Source of the DNA: Nodosilinea sp. PGN35 | Lineage (GTDB): Bacteria; Cyanobacteriota; Cyanobacteriia; Phormidesmidales; Phormidesmidaceae | Direction: 5' to 3' | DNA length: 64,000 nucleotides | Assembly: GCF_029109325.1 (NCBI RefSeq) | Contig: NZ_JAQKQJ010000010.1 | Location: 62,001 to 126,000 of the forward strand | Part shown: piece after piece, positions 24,448-35,589 of the stretch | Numbering within the stretch: position 1 is the first letter of the stretch | How the letters are laid out: each line of letters opens with the position of its first letter | Translations under genes and position numbers: made by a program | The notes under the pieces: generated by a model | Told to the model about the DNA's origin: nothing | Database searches by the model: none | What the model saw: the letters and a program-made list of their open reading frames with translations, nothing else

Positions 24448-24617
24448 CAGTAGTGCCTTAGGCGAGTTCACAGTCTTGACGAACCTAACGAATTCAAACG
24501 TACAAGCATCCTACATGAAACTAAAAGTGTTTGCAATTTGATTGAAAAATTATTCCCGTCGTGCCATAGTAGGCGAACGTTAAACAATCACCGGTAAATC
24601 TGTCGGGTTATCGGTGT

Positions 24618-25223
24618 ATGCAATGGCGAGGACGGTCACACTTGGCAATTCATGGGGGCTACATCGAAGCCAACGACTGGCTCAACCTGATCTTTCGGGT
24701 TGGCCTGGCTGTCGCTGTCGGTGGTTTGATTGGCTTTGAGCGCCAGTGGACGGGCAACAACCGCTCCGCTGGCGTGCGCACCCACATGGTGATCAGCCTG
24801 GGGGCGACGCTGTTTATCCTGCTGCCGCTCCAGATTCCCCAGGACTACTCTTCGGTCAATGCCCTGAGCCGCACGATTCAGGGCATCGCCACGGGGGTAG
24901 GCTTCATTGGGGCGGGGCTGATTTTGCAGCAGTCCCACCGGGGCAAGGTGAAAGGGTTGACCTCCGCCGCCACCATCTGGGCCACCGCCGCCCTGGGCAC
25001 CGCCGTTGGCTTTGGCCTGTGGCAGTTGGCCGTGGTCGGAACGGTGGCCATGCTGATCGTCCTCAGCGGCGTTAAGCAAGCAAAAAGGCCCATTGCGGTG
25101 CGGTTGGGGCGATCGCCCTCCCGGCCAGCTGAGCAATCCAATGCTGCACCGCCTGAAGCCGTGGAGCGCTCAGAGGTGCGATCGCGCCCCAGTCGCTTCT
25201 CGTTCTACTCAAGGCGGGACTAA
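24618..25223 (+). CDS. MgtC/SapB-family membrane protein
   Basis: This 201-residue protein matches the MgtC N-terminal membrane domain: GGLIGFERQW, then RSAGVRTHMVISLGATLF and GFIGAGLIL with GLTSAATIWATAALG. About five hydrophobic segments are followed by a polar, Arg/Pro-rich tail from residue 152. MgtC proteins support growth at low magnesium and affect the F-type ATPase in pathogens; the role in cyanobacteria is unsettled. It is divergent from sqdB. Confidence 0.85.
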   Translation: MQWRGRSHLAIHGGYIEANDWLNLIFRVGLAVAVGGLIGFERQWTGNNRSAGVRTHMVISLGATLFILLPLQIPQDYSSVNALSRTIQGIATGVGFIGAGLILQQSHRGKVKGLTSAATIWATAALGTAVGFGLWQLAVVGTVAMLIVLSGVKQAKRPIAVRLGRSPSRPAEQSNAAPPEAVERSEVRSRPSRFSFYSRRD

Positions 25224-25274
25224 TTCCCCGCTCCAGTTTGAGATTTCTCTGTTGTTTCCACTGGTTTAGCCACC

Positions 25275-25565
25275 ATGACAACTCCCCAAACCCAGCTCCG
25301 GCTCAGAATCTACGGCTCCCCTCAGGTGTCTGTGAAATCGCTGCTCGAAGACCTGGCCGAAAGCTGTCGGGTAGTCGTTCGAGCCATTGCCCAAAACGGC
25401 CAGCCCACCACCTTCTCCGTCAGCAGCCTGGCCCAGTCCACCACCCTAGAGATCGAACTCTCTGGCCCGCTGAATGCTGTGCAGTGCTGGCTCCAACAGC
25501 TGCAGAAATACCCCATCACCATCCAGGGCAAAGGCCACGCCAACGGCGATAGCTGGCACTGCTAG
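25275..25565 (+). CDS. Hypothetical protein with possible ACT/NIL-like fold
   Basis: This 96-residue protein alternates predicted strands and helices: LRLRIYGSP, SVKSLLEDLAESC, VVVRAIAQNG, TTLEIELSGPL, AVQCWLQQLQKY, ITIQGK. The order beta-alpha-beta-beta-alpha-beta and the opening resemble NIL/ferredoxin-like domains of regulatory subunits. The similarity is weak and based on pattern only. It follows the mgtC-like gene by 51 bases, so the two may share a transcript. Confidence 0.55.
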   Translation: MTTPQTQLRLRIYGSPQVSVKSLLEDLAESCRVVVRAIAQNGQPTTFSVSSLAQSTTLEIELSGPLNAVQCWLQQLQKYPITIQGKGHANGDSWHC

Positions 25566-25696
25566 GGGGTTTTGATAAAGACCTCCTATTTCCCCTTCGG
25601 TCTTCAGAACGTTCCACGTTGCACGTTCAACGTGAAGCCTCCCCTACCGCAGCCCTTACTCTCCATTCCGTTGTTCTCTCTCTCCTCTCTCTCGTC

Positions 25697-25921
25697 ATGA
25701 CTTCCTTCTTCCTCGACACTGCCGATACCACTCCCCCCGCCTACGCCCCTGCATCCTCTCCCGCCCTCTCCCGCCCGCTCCGCAACCGCTGGAGCTACGG
25801 TCGCGGCTACACCGTCGTTGCGCTTTTAGCGCCGGTTCTCCTGACTAGCCTTGTGCTGATTTACTTGCATAACACGACTAAGACCCGCCTGAGCCTGTGG
25901 CGGTTGCGGCTATGGCAGTGA
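25697..25921 (+). CDS. Small single-span membrane protein
   Basis: ATG 25697 gives 74 residues: a Pro/Ala/Ser-rich N-terminal part, then YTVVALLAPVLLTSLVLIYL as the single membrane segment and a basic tail ending RLSLWRLRLWQ. A longer frame from 25619 would pass through a dispersed repeat and is not favoured. No family is recognised, so the coding call is moderate. Confidence 0.45.
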   Translation: MTSFFLDTADTTPPAYAPASSPALSRPLRNRWSYGRGYTVVALLAPVLLTSLVLIYLHNTTKTRLSLWRLRLWQ

Positions 25922-26124
25922 GGTATCTCCGGGAAGCACTGAAAAGCTGAGCGTGAACTGGTATGGGGCAGCAGGGGCAGCTTGAAGCTCAAACTTTGTT
26001 GACGTTTAGTTGACATTATTTGAAATGTTTTTGCATGCTAAGTGCAATTCAAGCTTGTTGCATTGTCTGGTCTACAGCTCCAGTCTTCGTCTCTTTCCCC
26101 ACGTCTCATACAAGGAGATCGGTT
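25922..26124 (+). promoter_or_regulatory. cysK upstream region
   Basis: The 203 bases before cysK include two TTGAC(G/A) sequences near 25999 and 26010 that could act as -35 elements, an AT-rich stretch around 26015-26035 and an AAGGAG ribosome-binding site at 26112-26117, seven bases before the ATG. No SAM riboswitch or T-box pattern was seen here or upstream of metY. Confidence 0.35.
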
Positions 26125-28612
<2,488 letters not shown>

Positions 28613-28616
28613 TGGG

Positions 28617-28707
28617 AAAGTTTTGAGTTTTGAATTTTAAGTTTTGAATTTAGGTCTTCAATCATTCACTCAAAACTCATCACTCAAAACTAAACACTCA
28701 AAACTTC
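28617..28707. repeat. AGTTTTGAGTTTTGAA inverted dispersed repeat
   Basis: Arms of AGTTTTGAGTTTTGAATTTT and ACTCAAAACTCATCACTC around a loop with GGTCTTCAATC fill the whole metY-metX gap, ending seven bases before the metX start. Confidence 0.7.
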
Positions 28708-28713
28708 TACCCC

Positions 28714-29943
28714 ATGTCCTACCTCCACCTCGTCTCGCCCCACACCCAGATCTACCACTTGCCTGCGCCTCTGGAGCTAGAGCTGGGCGGCATCCTTCCC
28801 CAGGTGCAGGTGGCCTATCGCACCTGGGGCGAGTTGAACCGCCAGGGCGACAATGCCGTTCTGGTCTGCCACGCCCTGACGGGCACCGCCGATGTGGATG
28901 ACTGGTGGGCACCGCTGCTGGGGCCGGGACGCAGCCTCGACCCCAGCCAGGACTTCATTGTGTGCAGCAATATCCTCGGCAGTTGCTACGGCACCACCGG
29001 GCCGACCAGCCTGAATCCAGAGACCGGGCGGCCCTACGGGGCAAACTTTCCCGCCATCACCGTGCGCGATATGGTGCATGTCCAGGCCAAGCTGCTGGGC
29101 GGGCTGGGCATCAAATCGCTTCGCCTGGTGATTGGTGGTTCCCTCGGCGGCATGCAGGTGCTGGAGTGGGGGGTGCAATACCCAGACCGGGTGGAAAGCC
29201 TCGCCGTCATCGCCGCCTCCGGTCGCCATTCCCCCTGGTGCATTGGCCTCAGCGAAGCTCAGCGCCAGGCCATCTACACCGATCCCCGCTGGCAGGGCGG
29301 CCACTACTCCCCCGACGACCCGCCCGCCCAGGGCCTCGCCGTCGCCCGCATGATCGCCATGAGCACCTACCGCTCCTGGGCCAGCTTCCACCAGCGCTTT
29401 GGCCGCAACCTCCAATCATCTAACGTGTCCCCGGTAGGGCAGACACACGGGTCTACCCCTCACCCCACCACCCATCCACCCATCCACCCCCCACCCCCTA
29501 CCCCCCACTCCCCTCTCCCCACCCCCTACGCCATCACCCACTACCTCCACCGCCACGGCCAAAAGCTCGTCGATCGCTTCGACGCCAACACCTACATCAC
29601 CCTCACCCACGCCATGGACAGCCACGAGGTCGGAGGCGATTCCGGGACGGATACTCGTTCCGAGTCGGTTCCCGAACGCTTCGCGAATCGCCCGAATGCA
29701 GACCCCCACCAGCGCTACCCATCAACCCTGCAAAGCATCCCCCACCCCGCTCTAGTGGTGGCAATTGATTCCGACATTCTGTACCCCCCCGCTGAGCAGC
29801 AAGAGTTGGCGGATCTCATTCCCCAGGCCGAGCTGGTCTGGCTGCGATCGCCCCACGGCCACGACGCCTTTTTAATCGATATGGACACCCTCAATTGTCA
29901 GGTCGCCACCTTTCGCCAACGGCGCGTGCTGGTCAATCGATAG
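28714..29943 (+). CDS. metX: Homoserine O-acetyltransferase with repeat-derived insertions
   Basis: MetX acetylates homoserine for MetY. The alpha/beta hydrolase has the oxyanion region GTADVDDWW, nucleophile S143 in GGSLGG, acid D354 in IDSDILYPP and H383 in SPHGHDAFL, so the catalytic triad is intact in 409 residues. Two segments do not look like MetX: residues about 235-272 (His/Pro-rich, encoded by a dispersed GGGCAGAC palindrome plus C-rich tandem repeat) and about 307-337 (GGDSGTDTRSESVPERF and following). Both are in frame and fall in surface loops of the lid region, after FGRNLQ and after AMDSHEVG. The enzyme may still be active. Confidence 0.9.
   Translation: MSYLHLVSPHTQIYHLPAPLELELGGILPQVQVAYRTWGELNRQGDNAVLVCHALTGTADVDDWWAPLLGPGRSLDPSQDFIVCSNILGSCYGTTGPTSLNPETGRPYGANFPAITVRDMVHVQAKLLGGLGIKSLRLVIGGSLGGMQVLEWGVQYPDRVESLAVIAASGRHSPWCIGLSEAQRQAIYTDPRWQGGHYSPDDPPAQGLAVARMIAMSTYRSWASFHQRFGRNLQSSNVSPVGQTHGSTPHPTTHPPIHPPPPTPHSPLPTPYAITHYLHRHGQKLVDRFDANTYITLTHAMDSHEVGGDSGTDTRSESVPERFANRPNADPHQRYPSTLQSIPHPALVVAIDSDILYPPAEQQELADLIPQAELVWLRSPHGHDAFLIDMDTLNCQVATFRQRRVLVNR
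29432..29530. repeat. Dispersed palindrome and C-rich tandem repeat inside metX
   Basis: GTAGGGCAGACACACGGGTC matches the palindromes at 27274, 53208 and 54878, and the following CACCCCCCACCCCCTACC-type DNA matches intergenic C-rich tandems. Here both are in frame within a coding sequence. Confidence 0.7.
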
Positions 29944-29984
29944 GGATGCCCAGGCCAGGGTGCCTCCCCAGCGCTCTAGCGCGC

Positions 29985-30632
29985 TCACCACGTGCGCGGC
30001 TGAAACTGCGGGTCGTTGAGAATCACCACCGTCTCTCCGGACTGAACCAGCACAAACAGCCCCTGGCGGTAGGCATAGCGATCCGCCCCCGGATCGATAC
30101 CGATGCCCGCCACAGCCCCATAGAGCTGTCGCTGGCCGTGCTCCGGGAAAAAGTCGCGAAATCGGCCCAACTTGTCCACGAAGTCCTTCACATCGTCCAC
30201 GCTCAGGGTGCTCTTGACCTCCACCGCCAGCACATGCTCCTGGTTCAACACCAGCACATCGATCTCCAGGGTGTCGCCGTTCTCGCGTTTTCTCACCCGC
30301 TGGCTCACCTGGTGAACAGGAATGCCGCGCTCCAGAAAAAGGGTCTCGCAGGCTGGAGCCACCATGTTTTCAACAAATAGGCCCCACTTACCGCCCAGAT
30401 TGCCGATCTGCTGGCTCAGCTGGCGGTTAATCTGGCGATTTTCCTCCACCGTCGCCCGAATTTTGCGCTCGGTTTCCTGGGATTGCTCCCGCAACAGCCG
30501 ATCGGTGTCCTGAAAGCGGCGCTCAGTTTCTTGAAAGCGGCGCTCAGTTTCTTGAAAGCGACGCTCGGTTTCCTGCTGGGCGGCTACCAACTCGCCTAAT
30601 AAGCGCCAAACATCATCTGCGGTGGTAGTCAT
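29985..30632 (-). CDS. PD-(D/E)XK nuclease-like protein with coiled-coil heptad repeats
   Basis: From ATG 30632 the protein has 215 residues. Residues about 19-60 form a coiled coil made of repeated QETERRF heptads, encoded by 21-base tandem repeats at about 30506-30570. The C-terminal part holds a PD-(D/E)XK-like core: D125 in TLEIDVLVLN, then E138 and K140 in LAVEVKSTLS. It resembles DUF3782-type cyanobacterial proteins, whose biological role is unknown. Upstream extension to 30836 is rejected because it crosses a sulfate-permease-like remnant on the other strand. Confidence 0.75.
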   Translation of the reverse strand: MTTTADDVWRLLGELVAAQQETERRFQETERRFQETERRFQDTDRLLREQSQETERKIRATVEENRQINRQLSQQIGNLGGKWGLFVENMVAPACETLFLERGIPVHQVSQRVRKRENGDTLEIDVLVLNQEHVLAVEVKSTLSVDDVKDFVDKLGRFRDFFPEHGQRQLYGAVAGIGIDPGADRYAYRQGLFVLVQSGETVVILNDPQFQPRTW

Positions 30633-30723
30633 GGCTGGGTAGGGGGTGAACTTCTTCCATTGTAGGCAGAGGTGATTGCGCCGATTCAACCAGTCAGGCA
30701 AAAAGCCTGGTTGCGCCCAGGGC

Positions 30724-30861
30724 GAAGATGAGTACGACCTTGTCGCCGCCTTTGGCGCATCGCTGCTGCTGTCGCTGATTGCGGTGGTGACGCTGGTGGT
30801 GCAGTTGGGGTTGAGGGAGAAGGGGGGTGAGGGCAATGGGTACGCCCTCCACAGGTGCTAG
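30724..30861 (+). pseudogene. Possible remnant of a sulfate ABC permease (CysW C-terminus)
   Basis: About 45 codons reading EDEYDLVAAFGASLLLSLIA and continuing VVTLVVQLGLREKGG resemble the last transmembrane helix and C-terminus of CysW, which typically has an EYxxVAAFxxxSLLALxAxVTL pattern. There is no start, no permease domain upstream and no other transporter gene beside it. The remaining gap (30633-31020) shows only a palindrome near 30935-30960 ending in CCCATCC. Confidence 0.4.
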
Positions 30862-31020
30862 CGCCTCAACCAGGTAGGGGGCAGCATTGGAGAGAGCCTG
30901 ACCGACGATGTCCCCGGCAATCCACAGCCCGATGGGTTAGCTACCGCTGACCCATCCTACATTTGAATCGCCCGCCTACTTACAGCTAAGATCAAACGTT
31001 CAGATAAGTAGTGGGGTGAC

Positions 31021-31938
31021 ATGATTAAAACTACAAAATCACGGCAAGAAGTACTGGAATTGTCGTGTCAGAACGGTTTGGCGATCGAGGCAGATTCCAT
31101 ACAATTTAATGAGTCTGGTCTCGATTTTCAAGTGGCGTTAGCAACGGACGCAGATGGAGCGCGCTGGATTTTGCGGCTCCCCCGGCGGGAGGATGTTCTG
31201 CCATCAGTAGATCGGGAAAAACGAACGCTAGAACTGATTGCTCCACTTCTCAGCGTAGACGTACCGCGCTGGACGATTTGTACCGGCGAACTGATTGTTT
31301 ATCGAGCCTTAACCGGCGTACCCCTAGGTACGATCGATCCAGCCGCAAAAGCTTATGTGTGGGAGATTGACCCGGCAAACTTACCCAATCAATTTTATGA
31401 GTCGTTAGCAAGGGGACTCGTTTCTTTGCACCAGATTAGCGCTGAGCAAGTGCAAGCAGCGGGTCTTCCGGTGAAAACGGCCCAAGAAGTCCGTGTTGAG
31501 ATGAAGCGTAGAATGGATGCCATCAAAGAAGAGTTTGGTGTAGATCAGACCCTATGGGATCGCTGGCAGTCCTGGATGCACAGCGACGAAATTTGGATGC
31601 AAGAAACGGTTTTAACCCATGGTGAATTACACGCTGGTCACATTTTGATTGATGCACAGGTGCAAGTCACCGGGTTTATCGACTGGACTGAAGCATCCTT
31701 CACTGACCCGGCAAGAGATTTTGTCGCCTACTACCGCACCTTTGGCCACGATGCTCTCAAGCAGCTCATCTCGGCCTATGCAGAGGCAGGGGGCCGCACC
31801 TGGCCGAAGATGGTAGAGCATGTGATTGAACTAAACGCCACCGCTGCTATAGACGTTGCAGAATTTGCGCTAAAGTCGGGCCTGGATGAATACAGGCAGA
31901 TGGCTGTGCAGATGCTCTGCCCAGATGCATCAGCGTGA
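31021..31938 (+). CDS. Macrolide 2'-phosphotransferase-like kinase
   Basis: This 305-residue protein has the aminoglycoside/macrolide phosphotransferase fold. LRLPRREDVL and LELIAP belong to the ATP-binding lobe. The catalytic loop reads THGELHAGHILID (H200, E202, H207) and the metal motif GFIDWTEASFTDPARDF contains D221. In active Mph enzymes the loop is HGDLHPGH, so the catalytic Asp is replaced here by Glu. Activity and substrate are therefore doubtful; it could act on other hydroxylated small molecules. The gene is less GC-rich than the neighbours and stands alone, which fits transfer. Confidence 0.8.
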   Translation: MIKTTKSRQEVLELSCQNGLAIEADSIQFNESGLDFQVALATDADGARWILRLPRREDVLPSVDREKRTLELIAPLLSVDVPRWTICTGELIVYRALTGVPLGTIDPAAKAYVWEIDPANLPNQFYESLARGLVSLHQISAEQVQAAGLPVKTAQEVRVEMKRRMDAIKEEFGVDQTLWDRWQSWMHSDEIWMQETVLTHGELHAGHILIDAQVQVTGFIDWTEASFTDPARDFVAYYRTFGHDALKQLISAYAEAGGRTWPKMVEHVIELNATAAIDVAEFALKSGLDEYRQMAVQMLCPDASA

Positions 31939-32289
31939 TGCTTGGGAAGGTTCAAACATTTGAACGTTCCTAGGGAAATTGTCCTAATCAGACTGGCTAC
32001 AGCAATAGATCAACTGCTGCCATAGGTCTAACCCGAAGCAGTGTCACCGTCAGGCACACCTCTACCTCCTGCTTGAGGGGGCACAGCATGGGACTGGCGG
32101 GGGAACCGTGGATGTAGAGCTTGTCTCCAGGTGGTCATCGTCTCGGCCCGCCTGTGTAAGGTACGGCGGCACGCCATGCCCAATTTCACCGACCAGCAAG
32201 GGTTGTGGAATGGGGGCGGGTACTCTATGGGGGTGGCTAACCCGTTTACCGCCGCGGGTAGGTTTATCTTCGAGCGTTGCAGAGACAAG
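31939..32289. other. Intergenic region before the hybrid kinase
   Basis: About 350 bases with no supported gene. It contains a GTTCAAACATTTGAACGTTC palindrome (31950-31969). Open frames reading into the kinase from 32131 lack similarity before MAEVLTVLIVDNSEDD and are treated as leader. Confidence 0.5.
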
Positions 32290-35200
32290 ATGGCTGAAGT
32301 CTTAACTGTTCTAATTGTTGACAATAGCGAAGACGACGCTGGGCTGATCGTTGAAACGCTGCGGAGGGATGGCCTGGCGGTCACCTGGGAGCGGGTGCAA
32401 ACCGCCGCTGCCCTAGACCATATGCTTTCGACCCGCCGCTGGGATGCGATTATTGCTGACCACACCCTGCCGGGGTTCGACGCCCCAGCGGCGCTGGCTA
32501 CGGTGCGCAGGCAGGGGCTAGATTTGCCCTTTCTGGTCGTCTCTGGCACGCTTGACGAACAGCAGATCGTCGGCCTGAGGCAGGCCGGTGCCCAGGACTG
32601 CATCTTGAAAAGCAGCCTGGCTCGCCTGCCGGAGTCCGTGCGTCGGGAGCTGCAGGCGGCCCAACTTCGTCGCGATCGCCAACCGACAGCCCAGGCCGTA
32701 TCGCTGGGCGAGGCTGGGGCCCAACCGTGGGTAGAGGCCCAGCCGGGCACTCTATTTACGGCGGTCTGGGGGAGCAGCGGCGATCGCGCGCTGACATTCT
32801 TAAGCGGTACCGCAGCCAGCCTCTTCGAGATGCCTGTGGCGATCGCCCTGGCTGATGCGGGTGCCCTCGCCGCCCTGCTGCCCCCCGAAGACAGGTCGGC
32901 GGTCGGTGCGGCCATTGCCCACAGTGCGGCCACCCTCACCCCCTTACATTACGAAGGCCGCATCGTTACCCCCTCGGGCAAGACCAAATGGGTGCAGGTG
33001 CATAGCCAGCCCGAGCGGCTGCCCAATGGCGATGTGCATTGGTTTGGCGTAGTGCTGGAGGTAACCGACCGCAAACAGGCCGAGCTGACCGTAACTCGCC
33101 AGCGGGATCTCAACCACCTGACGATGGCCGTGACCCAGCGCTTTGTAGAGGTGAGAGTCGCCCAGTTTGAAGCCGAGGTAACCCACGCCCTGGGGCAAAT
33201 TGGTGCCTATATTCAGGCCGACCGGGGCCAGGTGGTGGCGCTGACCGCCGCCGATACCGCCGGGAAAGGCGCGATGCCCATTCTTCACCAGTGGCACCGC
33301 CCCGACTGCCCCCCCTGCCACCGCCCGCTCACTGCCATCCCCATGGCAGACTTTCCCTGGGCGACGGCGGCGCTGCGGCGGCGGGAGGTGGTCAACGTGC
33401 CCCAGGTGGAGGCATTGCCCGCCGACTGCGCCACCGATTGCAACAGCTGGCGGGGGTTGGGGGTCGGGGCGGTATTGTCGGTGCCCCTCATTAACAAGAC
33501 TCGAGTGGTGGGTTACCTGGAGTTTCTCACCCTGGGTCGCCCCGCCGTCTGGGACAACGACACCCAGCAGACGGTGCAAATGCTGGCCCAGATCATTGCC
33601 TCTGCCCAGGATCGGCTTCAGGCCGAGCGCCTGCTGGCCCAGCGCGAGGCCCAAAGCTGGGCCATCCTCTCGGTCATGCCCGATCTGCTGATCCGCGTTG
33701 GAGCCGATGGCCGCTACCGCGAAGTGCTGAGTCAAAATCACCCGCTGGATGCTTTCGCTCCGGCTCGGCGGCGGGTGGGTCGCCACATCTCAGAGTTCTT
33801 ACCCGCCGATCTGGCGGAGCGCAAGCTCCGGGCCATCCGCCAGGCCCTGGCTACCCACGAGGTGCAGACCTATGAGCAGCTCATTCAGGTGGGCGATCGC
33901 TTGCAGCACGAAGAACTGCGGGCGGTGCGGTGTAGCGACGATGAGGTGCTGTTTTTAATTCGCGATATCAGCGAGCGCAAACGCGGCGAGGCTGAACGCC
34001 AGGGCGCTGAGCTAGCCCTCCAGCAGAGTGAGGCCCACCAGCGGGCGCTGGTCGAAGCCCTGCCCGATCTGCTGGCCCGATTGAGCAAAGACGGCATCTA
34101 CCTGGAGTTTGTCGCTAGCCCCACGTTTCACGTAGTGGGCAATCTGCAGGAACTGGTCGGCACCCACGTGCGCGAGTCGCTGCCTCCGGCTGCGGCCCAG
34201 CAGCGCCTCGATGCGATCGCCCTGGCCCTGGCCACCCAAACCATTCAGTTTTATGAGCAGGATCTGTCTACGGCGGAGAAAATGCAGATTGAAGAAGTGC
34301 GGGTGGTACCCTACCGGGATGACGAAGTACTGGCTCTGGTGCGGGACATCAGCGATCAGAAAGCGGCATTGCGGGAGCGCGATCGGGCCGAACATCAGCT
34401 CCAGGAACTGAACCAATCGCTGGAGCGACAGGTGGCTGAGCGCACCGCTGCTCTGAAGGAGCGCGAGGTGCGCTATCGGGGCCTGATGGAAGGGGCCAGT
34501 GACGCTATCTTAGTGGCCGATATGGAGGGGCGCATTCTGGAGGTGAATCGCCGGACGGAGGAGCTGTTTGGCCGATTCCGCGATCAGCTGACCCAGATGC
34601 ACCAATCGCAACTGCACCCGCCAGAACTCCGGGCAGAGCTGATCGCCCTCTTTAAGGAGTCTGTCGATCATCCCCATTTTCAAGCCCTGAATATCCCCAT
34701 TTTGCACGCCGATGGCCGCCGCATTCCGGTGGATATTACCGCGACGACCATTGATTTAGGGACGACTCGGGTAGTGCAGGGTATTTTTCGCGATGTCAGC
34801 GATCGCCAGCGCATCGAAGCCGAAAATCAGCGCCTGCGCGATCGCCTGAGCTTTTTACTCGACTCCAGCCCCGCTGTTATCTACAGTGTTGAGCCCACCG
34901 GCAGCTACAGACCCACATTTATTAGCCAAAACCTGAGAGACATCCTGGGCTACGAGTCGGAGGCGTTCATGGCCAACTTTACCGACTGGCGCGAGTACTA
35001 CCATCCCGACGAGACCGACAGCCTCTGGGCGGGCAATGCCGCCGTGGTGGAGCGCGGCTTCTACGCCATGGAGTACCGCTTTCGGCACCGCGATGGCCAC
35101 TACCTGTGGGTGCAGGATGAGGCCCGCGTGGCCTACGACCCCCAGGGCCAACCCCAGGAAATTATTGGCTACCTGGCGGATATCACGGCGCGCAAGTGTG

Positions 35201-35589
35201 CCGAGGAGAAACTGCGGCAGACCAATGCCGAGCTGCTCCGCGCCACCCGCCTCAAGGACGAGTTTCTCGCCAATATGAGCCACGAACTGCGCACGCCCCT
35301 CAACGCCATTTTGGGCATGACCGAGGGACTGCAAGAGCAGGTGTTTGGGGCAATTAACGATCGCCAGCTCAAGGCGCTCACCACCGTTGAGACCAGTGCC
35401 TCCCACCTGCTGGCGCTGATCAACGACATCCTCGATGTGGCCAAAATAGAGTCGGGCCAGATCGCCCTGCACCTGACCCCCACGGCGATCGCCCCCCTGT
35501 GCCAGTCGAGCCTCACCTTTGTGCAGCAGCAGGCCGACAAAAAGCGCATTCAGCTGCTGGACTGCATTTTCCCAACCTCCCTGACCTGA
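32290..35589 (+). CDS. Hybrid sensor histidine kinase, N-terminal part (REC-PAS-GAF-PAS-HisKA), frameshifted
   Basis: From ATG 32290 the frame gives 1099 residues: a receiver domain (VLIVDNSEDDAGL, phospho-acceptor in IIADHTLPGFDA), a PAS-like segment, a GAF domain from about 280, four PAS domains (GASDAILVADMEGRILEVNR and SSPAVIYSVEPTGSYRP are the clearest) and HisKA with LANMSHELRTPLNAILGM, the His phosphorylation site at about 35280. The frame stops at 35589 inside the linker to the ATPase domain, reading FPTSLT. The expected continuation FPNLPDLTIDERRVRQIL is in the +2 frame; one missing base in the TTTTCCC run near 35567-35573 explains it. Confidence 0.85.
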   Translation: MAEVLTVLIVDNSEDDAGLIVETLRRDGLAVTWERVQTAAALDHMLSTRRWDAIIADHTLPGFDAPAALATVRRQGLDLPFLVVSGTLDEQQIVGLRQAGAQDCILKSSLARLPESVRRELQAAQLRRDRQPTAQAVSLGEAGAQPWVEAQPGTLFTAVWGSSGDRALTFLSGTAASLFEMPVAIALADAGALAALLPPEDRSAVGAAIAHSAATLTPLHYEGRIVTPSGKTKWVQVHSQPERLPNGDVHWFGVVLEVTDRKQAELTVTRQRDLNHLTMAVTQRFVEVRVAQFEAEVTHALGQIGAYIQADRGQVVALTAADTAGKGAMPILHQWHRPDCPPCHRPLTAIPMADFPWATAALRRREVVNVPQVEALPADCATDCNSWRGLGVGAVLSVPLINKTRVVGYLEFLTLGRPAVWDNDTQQTVQMLAQIIASAQDRLQAERLLAQREAQSWAILSVMPDLLIRVGADGRYREVLSQNHPLDAFAPARRRVGRHISEFLPADLAERKLRAIRQALATHEVQTYEQLIQVGDRLQHEELRAVRCSDDEVLFLIRDISERKRGEAERQGAELALQQSEAHQRALVEALPDLLARLSKDGIYLEFVASPTFHVVGNLQELVGTHVRESLPPAAAQQRLDAIALALATQTIQFYEQDLSTAEKMQIEEVRVVPYRDDEVLALVRDISDQKAALRERDRAEHQLQELNQSLERQVAERTAALKEREVRYRGLMEGASDAILVADMEGRILEVNRRTEELFGRFRDQLTQMHQSQLHPPELRAELIALFKESVDHPHFQALNIPILHADGRRIPVDITATTIDLGTTRVVQGIFRDVSDRQRIEAENQRLRDRLSFLLDSSPAVIYSVEPTGSYRPTFISQNLRDILGYESEAFMANFTDWREYYHPDETDSLWAGNAAVVERGFYAMEYRFRHRDGHYLWVQDEARVAYDPQGQPQEIIGYLADITARKCAEEKLRQTNAELLRATRLKDEFLANMSHELRTPLNAILGMTEGLQEQVFGAINDRQLKALTTVETSASHLLALINDILDVAKIESGQIALHLTPTAIAPLCQSSLTFVQQQADKKRIQLLDCIFPTSLT

